Shown: positions 43,912-54,678 of the stretch, piece by piece
How the letters are laid out: the number at the start of each line of letters is the position of its first letter
How positions within the stretch are numbered: the stretch's first letter is position 1
Assembly (NCBI RefSeq): GCF_020509005.1
Contig: NC_063012.1
Span: forward strand, 11,160,001 to 11,224,000
Length of the DNA stretch: 64,000 bases
From: Fulvia fulva
Taxonomy: Eukaryota > Ascomycota > Dothideomycetes > Mycosphaerellales > Mycosphaerellaceae
Direction: 5' to 3'
The notes under the pieces: model-generated
What the model was told of the DNA's origin: nothing
Databases searched by the model: none
What the model saw: only the letters and a program-made list of their open reading frames with translations
Translations under genes and position numbers: made by a program

Positions 43912-46781
43912 TCATCCCAATTCTGATGGGAAAGCGCCAGGAAAGTCCTTCCCGTCCGGCTCCGTGGTTGTGGTAACCTGTGTAGGTGACACCACGTCGT
44001 CTCCGAAGAAGTTCGAGGCCTCGTTTCTAGAAGACGAGGAGCTGAAGAAGGAAGAAGAACCTTCTTGCTTTGAAGATGACGACGATGAGAAGAACGAGGA
44101 GCTCGACTCTTTCGACGTCGTGTAGTTTTCCGCATTCTTCATGTCGACCTCGTCAGCGGCCACCGCTTCGCCAGGCACCATCGCACTCCTTTCAACCTTG
44201 CTGAAGCCTGGAGTCGAGAAGACCGGTTTGTCGGCCTCGGTGATACTCGTCGAGCTCGAGTTGATCGCAGTATTGATCGAAGTCTCCTGTGATGCTGTGC
44301 TCTCACTGCTGCGCTGTGACATCTGAGAGGTGGAGCTCGTGCCATCCAAGCCATATGTGTGGCTCCCTGTGCTGCCTGAGGAGGAGTGAGACTGAGACGT
44401 TGCCCCGGAGCTCCCGCTGCTCTTAGCAATCGGAACGTGAGGGTGATTCAGCGCGCCTTCTGTGATGGGAGCTGCTGATGTCGGCATCTCTCGTTTTGAA
44501 AGTCTTCGGTCTGGTAATTTCAGATCACTGGCTCCCATCAGCGAGCTGCGGCGGAGCTGTTCCAGTTGAGTGCTCGGGTCCTAAGGGCAGATGAGTTAGC
44601 TCAAGTTCTCCTCTCGTTGGGGTCTCGCAGTGGGAAGCCGCTTCGCAGGACATTCGATGATGCAGAAACAGACAAAAGTCACAGCTATGCTAATGGTTCA
44701 AAATTCGTCAAGCAATGCAGTAGTGTGTAAAGGCTTGGTGGAAGAGGCAGTCACGATGGGTTTCGCATGCAGGACGAAACCACAATTTGGACATACCCAA
44801 TCCGCTTGTTCTGGAACTCCCTCTGCACCTGGCAGATCGCCTACATGGTCACGCTCCTCGCCCCAGAAAGTTTGCCGTCGCCGAGGTGCTGGTGTGACAG
44901 GCAAAGATGGTCGCTCGATCGAAGTTGGGAAGTCTGTCAGGATCAGACTCTCCCTCCGCTTCTCAATGGCCTCGACCAAATCTTCCGGATCAGGTTCATT
45001 GGTCGGAGACAAGACGTGCTGTTGCGACGGCACTGTCGATGGTGTGTTCTCCTGTACGACTTGCACTTGGCCGCGGTTCTTCTGGAATGCGGTAAGTGCA
45101 CGAACGTAGTCGTTGATACCAGCAACTTCATCCCATGCGTTCCTGGTCTGGGCGAACGATGCCCAAGTGTCAATGTCATTGACTTTGATGGTAGGTGTGA
45201 CGGGCTCCATGGTCACCTCCAGTTCGTCCATATATCGCTCCGCTTCACGCTCCAGTACAGGCGGAAGCGGCAGAGGCTCATCGTCGAAGAACCTTCTTGT
45301 CGGCTTGGAGTCTTGCCGCTCCTCCCACGGGAATATAGGTTTCGGCTTTTCTTCTTCCTGTGGCTTTTGAGGCACTGGATACCACATGTCTTTTGGTGGC
45401 TCGGGATACGACTTCGGAGGACGGAAGGGTTCTGGATTGGTATTAAAGTCGTATTGCTGAGTAGGGAAGTTAGCCGCTTCAGGTTTCGACTCAATCGGAG
45501 GCGCTCCACGAGTTGCGTCCCACTCCATTTGAGGCGCTGAGAACCTGCGTTGCTCGACAGTGGGAGTGGGCTCACGATGACCTTGACTGATGTTCTCCGC
45601 CGGCTCGCCGGGTTCTGTCATCAAAGGTGTGGTAGTACCCGGTGGATGGTGGTGTGACTGATCGGGTGGTGGCGCAGGTCCGGTTGAGTCGATTGGGTAG
45701 GCTGCAGCAGAGTAACTTTCGTGTTGCTGAGGTTGGAAGCCTTCATGGACATGGCGGGTGACTTCGTTCCGTTGCCCATATGCAGTATAGTCCGCTGTCT
45801 GTACGCCAGCTCTTAGCATTAGCCTGTCTTGATGTCACACCCATACTCACCGAGACATGGAAATGCCTGTCATAAACTGCCCACCATCTGCTCAACATCT
45901 CTTGAAAGGCGCCCGGCGTCCCTTGTGCTGACCTGCTGCGCTGCCATGGCTTTTCACTACCGATAAAGTGTACGATGCTGATATCCCTCTTGAAGTATCG
46001 ATATGCCGGCGCGTATTGGTAGTTGGCGCTCGGCGTGGTGTTGTAGGTAAAGCTGATCCTCTTCCATGGGCGATGTTCAAAGTATTGATTAAGCAGACCT
46101 TGATCTGCGCCGTCGAAGCTGTCTCCTGCCGCTGCCAATCCCTTCAGCGCATGGTACTCGCCCATGTGTGGTGTAATGACCATGACACCAGTGTTGAAGG
46201 CATCGGGCCAGCCAACGTCTGGTGCTGCTGCGAAGGGCTCGGTGATGTCGAACAGCTCTTCGGGCGCTCTCAGCGCGACGACGTCTGCGTCAATGTATAC
46301 GATCTTGCGGAACTGCGTCTGGCGCCATAGCTCGATCTTGGTGAAGGTGTAGAGCAGGTCAGGTCGGTTCATGAGGTAGAGGTTCGCAGGGTTCGGGTTG
46401 GCGATGCGTTCGATAGGGATGACATAGTTGTAGAGCGACTACCCACCATCATCAGCATGTCGTTGTGCGTGTAGGCAAGTGTGTTGCATGGGTGTAGCTC
46501 ACGCGCAGCTCGTCGATGGTACTCGATCGTAGGCTGTCCTGCACAATGAGGCATGCCAGCTTCTTCTTGGTGCCGGCATCTCGTAAGGAATGGGACAGTA
46601 CTGCTGCGCCTAGGATCGTGCATATCGGTCAGTGCTGTTGCATTGGTCGCATGTGAAGGCAGTCCGTACCCGGTAGATACGCATCTCCAATGGCCAACTA
46701 GATGGAGATCAGCTAAGATATCGCCACGCCTTTCCGCTCGCTGATACGCACGGTGCAGTACACATCCTCCCCGTCCGCCAT
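43912..46781 (-). CDS. Glycogenin (self-glucosylating glycogen primer)
   Basis: Six predicted exons: complement(join(43912..44580, 44755..45798, 45851..46438, 46503..46609, 46670..46697, 46752..46781)), 821 residues. GT8 enzyme that adds the first glucoses to itself from UDP-glucose and primes glycogen. N-terminus MADGEDVYCT; the DxD motif is D105-A-D107 in IVYIDADVVALRAP; Tyr195 in NTTPSANYQYAP is at the position of the self-glucosylated Tyr. Early introns are 52-64 nt with good donors. The last intron is uncertain: a donor GTATGT at 44796 or GTGACT at 44754 are both in frame; the latter keeps the conserved WVCPNCGF phrase. The long C-terminal part is disordered and contains repeats of SSSFFSSSSS; the end GAFPSELG precedes TGA. 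Confidence 0.88.
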
Positions 46782-47116
46782 GGCGGCGATATGTGGTGGA
46801 AGGGAAGCACAATGGCGCGAGAGAATGGCTTCGTAGAGCACTCGGTCTGAGGATCGGCGGGTGGATGGCAGCTCTGGACTGGAGCTTCTAGCTCATGCCT
46901 GCAGGCAGTGACGGACGTCGGTTCAATGATTGGACTCGTCTTCAAGGAACAACACACTTGGTATCAAATGTCATTCAATCGCGACTGAGAATCACAAGCA
47001 GCCTGCCACCGCATGCAATTCCGTTGAGTAACGACACGACCCTCGCTTCCAAGCAACGTGCAAGCAACGTCCCACCTCAATCTCACATTGTGAGCACGAG
47101 CCTCGATGCGCAGTTG

Positions 47117-47196
47117 CTGTGACGCCGCGACCCGCGACCCGTGACCCGCGACCCGCGACCCGTGACCCGTGACCCGCGACCCGTGACCCGCGACCC
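47117..47196. repeat. 7-bp minisatellite, unit CCCG(C/T)GA
   Basis: About eleven tandem copies of a 7-bp unit with a single variable position, C or T, in a CpG, giving CGCG or CGTG alternation. Lies about 340 bp upstream of the glycogenin start. Confidence 0.9.
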
Positions 47197-47700
47197 CGCC
47201 TTGGAGAAAGAGATAGTTCTACACTTCACATGCATCTCGCCTTGATCTGCGCCATCACCGCGCGTGTGACTGCATTTCTCCGCAGCCACAGACAGGCGTA
47301 GCCATGCACATGAACTCAGAACCACTGACCGCCTGTACCCTGACGCGCCTGCCGTGGTTCTGGACGCCATTCACAACAGCCGGACCACACATGTCCTGCC
47401 TGTCGCCTACGCTTGCCGTTGGTTGATACGTGCAGCTTGGTGGGACGACTATGTCAGCGTTATCGACCCGGCGCTTGGAGACGTGGTCTGCTGTTGATGC
47501 TGTATCATCCGGACCACACGAGGATCTGTGCCATCGGCCTTGCGCACTCAAGACGACTCGACGAGCCGCGGAACTGCGCGCTTTTGAATTAACGTATTGA
47601 TTACTTTGACAGCGGGAACCGAGCCTATAAGCCAGCCAGCTATTCTGCCACTCTACTTCCATCAATGATTGCGATATCATGTTGCTGACTGCCGGTAGTC

Positions 47701-48033
47701 ATGGATATGCGCGGACAAGCGAGCTTGCCAAATCCGCATGAGAAAGAAGAAAGATGCCATCGTAACCAAGTGTCAAAGAGCTCTTTGTTGCTCAGACGCT
47801 TAGGGCACGTCTGGACTACGTGCACCTGCGTCTGGAAATGTGGTTCGCGACGTAGATTCTCCATGAAGCAGAAGTTATCTGAGCTGCTTGGGGAGCCCTT
47901 CGATGCTTCAGGCGTGCATGCCAAGGCCATCAAGTTGCACACTTCCAAAGACACACTACCCAGCATCATGATACTAGAGCATATTCCGTGGTACCGCTTC
48001 CTGCCTGATGCTGCTCCGCTAGAGGAGGCCTGA
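47701..48033 (+). CDS. Hypothetical protein (110 aa), weak
   Basis: ATG-initiated frame ending 35 nt before the start of the coiled-coil gene, in a different frame. The second half (ELLGEPFDASGVHAKAIKL, IMILEHIPWYRFLP) looks protein-like. It might be a separate small gene or an upstream exon. An overlapping minus-strand frame is equally long, so confidence is low. Confidence 0.3.
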   Translation: MDMRGQASLPNPHEKEERCHRNQVSKSSLLLRRLGHVWTTCTCVWKCGSRRRFSMKQKLSELLGEPFDASGVHAKAIKLHTSKDTLPSIMILEHIPWYRFLPDAAPLEEA

Positions 48034-48068
48034 ACACACATCTTCCAGGACCAAGCTATTCAGCTCAA

Positions 48069-49418
48069 ATGCTGCCGATACTGTCACTCGCTACGGACCA
48101 TCTCCATCTTGTTCGATATCTACCCGATCATGCCGCCATACAACGAGGTTCGCAGGCAATCGCAGGACCTATTGGACCTTTCTTGACACTCGCATCCGCA
48201 TATCTCAGCGAGCATGGCTATTCGATACTCTCACTGATCACTTGTCTCTTAATTGGTGGGCTGGTTGGCTTCTGCTTCAGCGAGTCTTCAAAGACTGGAA
48301 CCATCATCGTTGGCGACTGGACAAGAGGTCGCACGCAGAAGACTCGCATGGCGATGCCCCGCGTGCCAGTAACGTCACGCAAGAAGAACCATTGGAAAGA
48401 GGAGCTGGCGATCAAGAATGCTCGGATCAAAAGTCTTCAGTCTGATGTGAATGAGGAGAAGCGCCACAGTGCTTACGTTGAGGGCGAATTGGTTGACTTG
48501 AGTGCTCAGCTGCGTCAAAAAGACATTCTGATGGCAGCCTGCAACCAAAATATCGAGACACAGAACCAGGAGCTGGCAGCTCTACGTAGCGTTCACGAGC
48601 ATGCGACACAGCGTCTGACGGAGACTATCACTGACTTGGGAAATCATCTGGCGGAGAGCATCATTGCCACGGAAGAGCAAGCCAAGCGAATGCACACCGA
48701 AGCTAATGTCCTCGTTCACGAGAGAGACGCTGCGCTGAAGGCGGCTCGGAAAGCAAAGCACGACCTGGAGAGCTTCTACTGCAGCAAAGAGCTCCGCGGG
48801 TACACGTACACGTCCACAAGAGAACATCACAGGCAACAAACATACATCTCATCCCTCGAAGGCAGAGTCCAGAATCTCTCGGAAGTCTTGAGCGCAGAAA
48901 GGGAACAAAAGTAGCGAGTTTCTAACACCTGGTTCAAGATCCTCGAACTCCAAAGCTTCTACGTGGCTGGCTTGACTAACGACATCACGCGCACTCTGGG
49001 CCTCGACACAAACTGGAACGATGAAGTACCCGTGAATCCCGAAATGGTACTGAACTTCTTCGACGGCAAGCTGGAAGGACACAGCCAAGAAGACGCAGCA
49101 CGGATCCGATCCATAGTTGGCCAATTCATCACGAAAGTCTCAACAGTCTTGCTTCAGCTCTTGAGCAGAACTGCCAACGATGCAGTGACGAAGTCGAAAG
49201 AGGCGGCGGCGGCGGCGGCGGCGGAGGAGATGGAGGAACGGAATCGGAAGAGGGAAAAGGCGCGATTGAAAAGGGAGAGTGAGGCGCATGCGGAGCTTGT
49301 GGAGATTGTTTCGTCGCTGATTGTCTCGCCTGTAGCGCACGGCGGCGAGGCGATGGAACGGCTCAAGCAGTCGAAGGCTGAGGGGAAGAAACCTTGGAGA
49401 GGTGGATTGGGGTGTTAA
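48069..49418 (+). pseudogene. Membrane-anchored coiled-coil protein interrupted by an in-frame TAG
   Basis: ATG at 48069. The first part (281 codons) has a hydrophobic segment YSILSLITCLLIGGLVGFCF (about residues 51-70) followed by a Lys/Arg-rich stretch and a long coiled coil. It stops at TAG 48912-48914. The same frame continues without a stop to TGA-equivalent end at 49418: RVSNTWFKILELQSFYVAGL, a DITRTLGLD region, then a poly-Ala and Lys/Glu-rich helix. No ATG is present near the start of the second part, so the two belong together (450 codons). AAG-TAG-CGA could come from AAG-CAG-CGA. Alternatively an in-frame 54-nt intron 48885-48938 with a good TTCTAAC branch but weak GTCTTG donor would remove the stop. 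Function unknown. Confidence 0.6.
49206..49227 (+). repeat. GCG trinucleotide repeat (poly-Ala)
   Basis: Seven to eight GCG/GCC codons encoding alanines inside the coiled-coil gene; prone to length change. Confidence 0.8.
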
Positions 49419-49892
49419 AAGCCGGAGGCGGAGGATCTGGATGGAGGGGAAGAGCGGTTTGCGGATCTTGAGATGGGGCTTTGATGTATGTGCTGGGGCG
49501 CAGTCGGTAAGGTGAGGCTTGTTCGACGTTCTGCCCTTCTCTTGCAATCGAGCATGTGGCTGCCAAGACTTTTCTCCAAATCACTGACCTTCTGGATGTA
49601 GAAGGCTAGATGTGAGGAGCATGATACCTTCCTCTTACAGGCACATAAGGCCGGTATTGATTTCTTTGTGGTGATATTCTTTGTTGCACATGGCAGTGAA
49701 TGAGCGGAACTGTATCTTTAATTGCGCTAACGCATGACACAGTGGTTCTTTGTTTCTGTGCACGGATGATCGTTTCGAAGAGCAGACTTTCTGCATCGCA
49801 GTTCGCTGCATCTTTTTGCATGAGTTTCGCAGACTTCACTGGGCGAGTATAGTTGCTGCAGGTACAGCGATAAGGAGGGAAGATTAGCAGCA
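49419..49892. other. Intergenic stretch
   Basis: 3' region of one coiled-coil gene and promoter of the next. No supported frame. Confidence 0.5.
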
Positions 49893-52800
49893 ATGGTTTC
49901 TAACATCACCGTCGCCGTGGCCATCGGCTTGATAGTGACTGTGGGTCTTTGCGCTGTGCGGCATTTCAGAGTGCGGTCGGTTGGTACTGAGGAGAGTGCG
50001 GAGCAGGAGGAGTTGAATGATGCTTCATCCAAAGCGGACGGGGCAGAGTCGGAGAAGGACGACGAAGGCGACGAGGACGAGGAGACAAATTACTTGGTCG
50101 AGATCAGGGATTTGAAAGCGCACGTCCATGAGCTTGAGGAGGAAAAGAAGACACTCGAAGATGACAACGCCTCACTGCAAGCTCTGTGCACTGCACCATC
50201 CCGTGGAGAAGCGCGTACACAGCTTGACAGTGAAGAGAAAGAAACTCTTCTAGCCACAATCTCGGACTTGGAAGCGGACGTTCGTGATCTCAGAGATGAG
50301 AAGAAAAGTCTTGAGGGCGACAGCACCGCCGAGAGCATTGCGGAGTGCAAGCGACAGATATCCTTGCTCCAAGGCAAGATGGCAGAAGCACATCAGCGAC
50401 TACGGAATGCTAAGGATGACCTTCATCACAACGCGATCGGCATGGGCGATGATCATGACCGTAAGCTGGAATATGCTAGAGAAGCGGTCGCCCGAGTGTC
50501 GAGAGAGAGGGAGGAACGGCTCGAGATCCAGCTTGCCGAAGCAAGAAAGGAGAGAGATGATGCGAGGAGGCCGGATCATTACTACGTCGAGCAGATTAGC
50601 GAGTTGAAGAAGCAACTTGATGAGAAGACGAAGCTATCTGAACAGCGTGAGAAGGAGGTCCAAAAGCTCCTGGCATCGCAGGAGAACAAGAATCGAGAAC
50701 TCACCACCAAGCTGCAGAAGGAGACACGCGATCATAACAGCACTCGAAATGATCTGACCTCGAGGAACAATGAGATCGCCAAGCTCCAGACTGACGCCGC
50801 CAATGCGAAGAAGCAGACTGATGCTACGGAGGCGAACGCTCGAAGGCAGCTGGAACTGGAGCAGCAGGAGCACCAGAAGACGAAAGATAGAGTTGGCAGA
50901 AGGGATGCTTCTATCGAAGAGCTGAACGATGCCAACACCGAACTCCAAACACAGCTCAAGACCGCGGAGGACACAGCGCAAGAAGCCATCGCCGACGAAC
51001 GACGTCTATATGCAGAGACTCGTACAGAGCTCGACTCGAAGGATAAGGATATCGTCGAGCTCAGCGAACAAGTCAAAACACTGGGCGATGAGCTTTCTGC
51101 CGAGAAGACTGCTCGGGGGAAGGAAGTCGCCGAGTTTAACGGGAAGTTGACGACCCTACAGAAAACTCTTGATGCTGAGAAGACGGCGAGAGAGAATGAT
51201 GTGGCAGAAGAGGAGCGGAAATATCAGCTTCTTGAGCAGGAGAAGAAGGATCTGGATGAGAAGGTGGCGAAGGAAAGGAAGGAGAGTGAAGAGCGTGCGA
51301 AGAACCAGGCTGATCGTATCGCAGAGCTTGAGGAGCAAGCTGAGGAGAACAAGGAGGCTGATGAGGTGAAGCAGAAGGAGAGCCAAGACCGTGCCAAATC
51401 ACAGGCTGATCGTATCGCTGAGCTGGAGCAGGAGGCTGAGAAGAAGAAGAAAGCTGATGAGGTGAAGCAGAAGGAGCTCGAGCAGCAAGCTAAGAAGCAG
51501 AAGGCAGCTGATGAGGCCAAGGAGACGGAGCTCAACAAGGTTAAAGCTGAGCTTACAGCTGCCCAGGAGAAGGTGAAAGACTGTTCGTGTCGACAGGGCT
51601 CGATTTCGGAGCCCGGGGCTGGACCAATCGCAAAGGCTAAAGGCAAGTCACAGCAGCTTTCTGAGGAGCAAAAGGTGGCTCTGTCCATGCCGACGGGTTT
51701 GTTCGGCGATGGTAACGCGACGACCTCGCAGCAGGCTACGACAGAGCGGAAGTTGTTTGGGTTCGGAGGCTCGGCAGCCTCGCAGCAGAATGTGCAGCCA
51801 CCGCCACCAGTACAGCCCGCCCAGCCAACTTCGATTAATTTCTGTGGCACATCGACCTCGCAACAGAATCTACAGCAACAGCCACCAGCACAGCCTGTCA
51901 CTTCGGCCTTATTTGGCTCTGCTGGCACGCCAGCCTCAGGATCGAACGAACCATCACAGCAGAGCCAGCCAACCCCTTTCGGCGCGATAGCCTCCACCAC
52001 ATTCGCATCTGGCTTCGATTTTGCACGTCCCAACATACCTCGCCCCTCGCAGAGTGTGCCCAAAGCAGCATCGACACACAGGAAGCCCGGTGCAAAGGCA
52101 GCTGTCAAGAAAGCTGCGGTAAACACCACGACTACTCAGGAACATGCTGTCATCCCACCCACGAATGTGTTTGGCAATGCTCCATCTGTCACATTCGGGC
52201 AGAACTCATCCAATGTTCCAGCGCCGAGCTCTGCATTTGAACCGACCCAGATCATACTACAGCATGATACTGCCGCGGCATCTTCGAATCCATTCCAGGG
52301 TACATTCTTTGCGCCATTTGCGCAGAACTCATCGAATGGTCCAGCACCGAGCTCTGTGTTTGTACCAACTCCGGTGGTTCCGGGGACTACATCGTCGAAC
52401 CCGTTCCAGAGCAACCCTTTTGCGCAACTCGGACAGAACTTGCTTAATGATCCGGCGCCGATCTTTGCACAAACACCGGATCCACAGACTTCACAAGTGG
52501 AGCAAGCAACTGTACAGGATGAGAATATGGAGGGTATGGACGGAGAACAGATGGAGGGCATTGCGCAAGAGGGGATGGAAGGTGTGGAGCAAGGCCAGAT
52601 GCAAGGTATTGAGCAAGCGCAGGCTACTGCCACACAGCAACCCAATGGTGACGACACAGTGCCCACGGCGAATCATGACGCTCGGTATTGTCCATGTGGT
52701 CGCGGTCTCGACGATGGCAAGTGTCGGAACCGGACCTGCCTACACGAGAAAGCACGTGTCGATCGTACGCTTGCTGCAGCCGACGCCAAGGTCACGAACT

Positions 52801-54678
52801 CGACGACAGTGACTGATGCTGAGTCCAAGAGCCCCTGTCCTTCATGTAGCTCTCGGCGCGATGGGGACTTCTGCGCCAGCTGTCTCGCGCGGGATTTGAA
52901 AGTTTTCACCGACAGGATGCCAGCCGACATCGACAACAGCGTCGCGTATACGAAGTGCGTTGCCTGTGACTGGTTCTACTCGGGCACGATGTGCTCTAAT
53001 CAAGACTGTCCAACGCGGGAACACGTCGGCGAGGATGGCAACCCCAACGTGCAGTCGTCGGATGTTGCCGAGACAGGACCGGCGCATGCGGAAGATACAG
53101 GCATGGAGGATGATCTTGGCTCTACAGCAGTAGAAGATCTTGAGCCGCTCAACACGCAGGAAGACGGGCCATTTGGAGAACCATCACGCGACCAGGTTTC
53201 GAAAGCACAACCATCAGCTGGAGCAGAAAAATCTGGCGATTGTGAATGCACGAAAGCAGCAGTGCGAAACGCAAAAGGAGCTTGCTACGCGAAATGAGGC
53301 GAACACCAACCTTGTCAGAAAGACTGTGGCGTTGAAGAGGCATCTCAAGGCTTCAAAAGCGGCGGCGCGCTCTGCTTTGAGCCATGGTCAGAAGCAACAC
53401 GACAGGGCGAAGACATTGCTTGATCACGAGGAGAAGCAACACGCTAGGACCAAGCAATTGCTCGACAATATGGTCGAGACTGAAATTGACCGCGTGGCAG
53501 AGAAGATGAGCTGGTTGGGGAAGAAATCTGCTCTTGAGAGCGAATTGCGAGACTCACAGCTGACGATCGAGGAGATGCAGGAGAAGTTGAACATGAAAGA
53601 CAATCTGGTGGCCCAGACGATCGAGGATATCAAGCCGCACTTTGCTGAAGTTGAGGCACTTTCACAGAAGACAAAGTTGCTCGAGGTGAGTAACAAGCGC
53701 TTGACTGATCAGCTGGAGCAGCAGCGAGAGACCACAGGTCGAGTAGTACGAGCGCTAAAAACCGCCGACACCTTGCTGGAACATGCTCGGAAAGATATGT
53801 CGGCAATGAAGCAAGAGCTCGGCGAGGCACTCGAGAGCTTTGAAGCAAAGTCTCAAGAGCAGAACGAGATTGTGGTCGAGCTCAAGAGGAGACTAGTCGT
53901 GAGCGAGCAGACCGCCGGGCAGTCTAACTCCACCCAAGGAGCAGGTGCATCTGCCAAGCCAGATATCTTTGGCACGCACAAAACGCCTGCGGAAAAGGAG
54001 ATCAAACAACTGGAGAGGAACAATGTGATACAAGCGCAGTCTCTGAAGTTTGAGAAAGACGCGCGTGAGAAGGCCGAGCAACAGCTCGCTACAGCAATCG
54101 AAGAGAAGAGAAAGAAGGAAGAGAAACTTGGGAGGATTGCGCAATGGTTTGCAAAGATGGTCGACAGCCGCGTCAGATTCGAGGAAAAGATGGAAGGCAT
54201 CAAGGGCGGATGGCAGCATCGTGGAAGCCTGAAGCCGCGATCACAGCAATCACAGCGGTCGGCGCAGCCGAAGAAATCTCAGCCAACTCCTACCTCATCA
54301 GGTCAATCGGTTAGTACGGAGGCCAACAAGGACAATGAGACAGACCCCTTCGTGCAATACATACAGACGGCTCAGAGTTGGCTTCGAGAGGGCGCAAGAG
54401 ACACGATACGTCAGACAATGATGAGCAAAATCGACGATCTGCTCAGGAAGAAGTACACAAATGCCAACTTCGACAAAGAACAGCTTGCAAAGGCAAAAGC
54501 GGCTGTTCCATCACCTTGGATCCGCCAATTCGCAGAGATCATCGACACTGTGCACGACACTACAGCCGGTCAAAAGAGGTTGAAGGATGCCATTAACGAT
54601 CTCGGGAGGAACAGGGACGAGGCTCTGTTGAAGGCCGGACTAGCGATTCCGGGGCCGGTTCAGTTGACCAAGTCGTGA
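49893..54678 (+). CDS. Membrane-anchored coiled-coil protein with FG repeats and cysteine modules
   Basis: ATG 49893. First frame runs 1134 codons to 53297; a second frame, offset by one, carries clear coiled-coil coding from about 53218 to TGA 54678 with no early ATG. An 88-nt intron 53130-53217 (weak GTAGAA donor, CTCAAC branch, ATCAG acceptor) would join them in frame, giving 1565 residues; otherwise it is a frameshift. Order: transmembrane anchor ITVAVAIGLIVTVGLCAV (about 5-22), acidic stretch, coiled coil (about 55-570), FG region (about 600-865) with GLFG, KLFGFGG, SALFGS, TPFGA and TFGQN, three small Cys modules (about 932-1040; CPCGRGLDDGKC, CPSCSSRRDGDFC, CVACDWFYSGTMC), second coiled coil and a helical C-terminus. 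FG repeats suggest nucleoporin-like interaction; no known nucleoporin matches the whole order. Function unknown. Confidence 0.65.

Larger units (their letters stand above)
46782..48068. other. Intergenic stretch with a minisatellite and a weak frame
   Basis: Promoter of glycogenin at the left end, the 7-bp minisatellite at 47117-47196, and an ATG frame 47701-48033 (110 codons) annotated separately. Frames 47255-47680 and 47640-48041 on the minus strand are unrecognised. Confidence 0.5.

Noticed and set aside
44767..45540. 257-codon plus-strand frame
   Set aside because: Lies antisense to the glycogenin coding exon and has no protein-family features; shadow of real coding.
47117..47196. CRISPR-like array
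   Set aside because: Units are contiguous 7-mers without spacers, and the genome is eukaryotic.
38297..48914. Reassignment of TAG to glutamine
   Set aside because: Several good genes here end in TAG with no continuation (forkhead 42616, small gene 18876, last gene 63962), so TAG is a normal stop.
51224..52129. 301-codon minus-strand frame rich in Ser and Cys
   Set aside because: Antisense to the coiled-coil/FG gene; composition is the complement of Glu/Lys/Gln codons.
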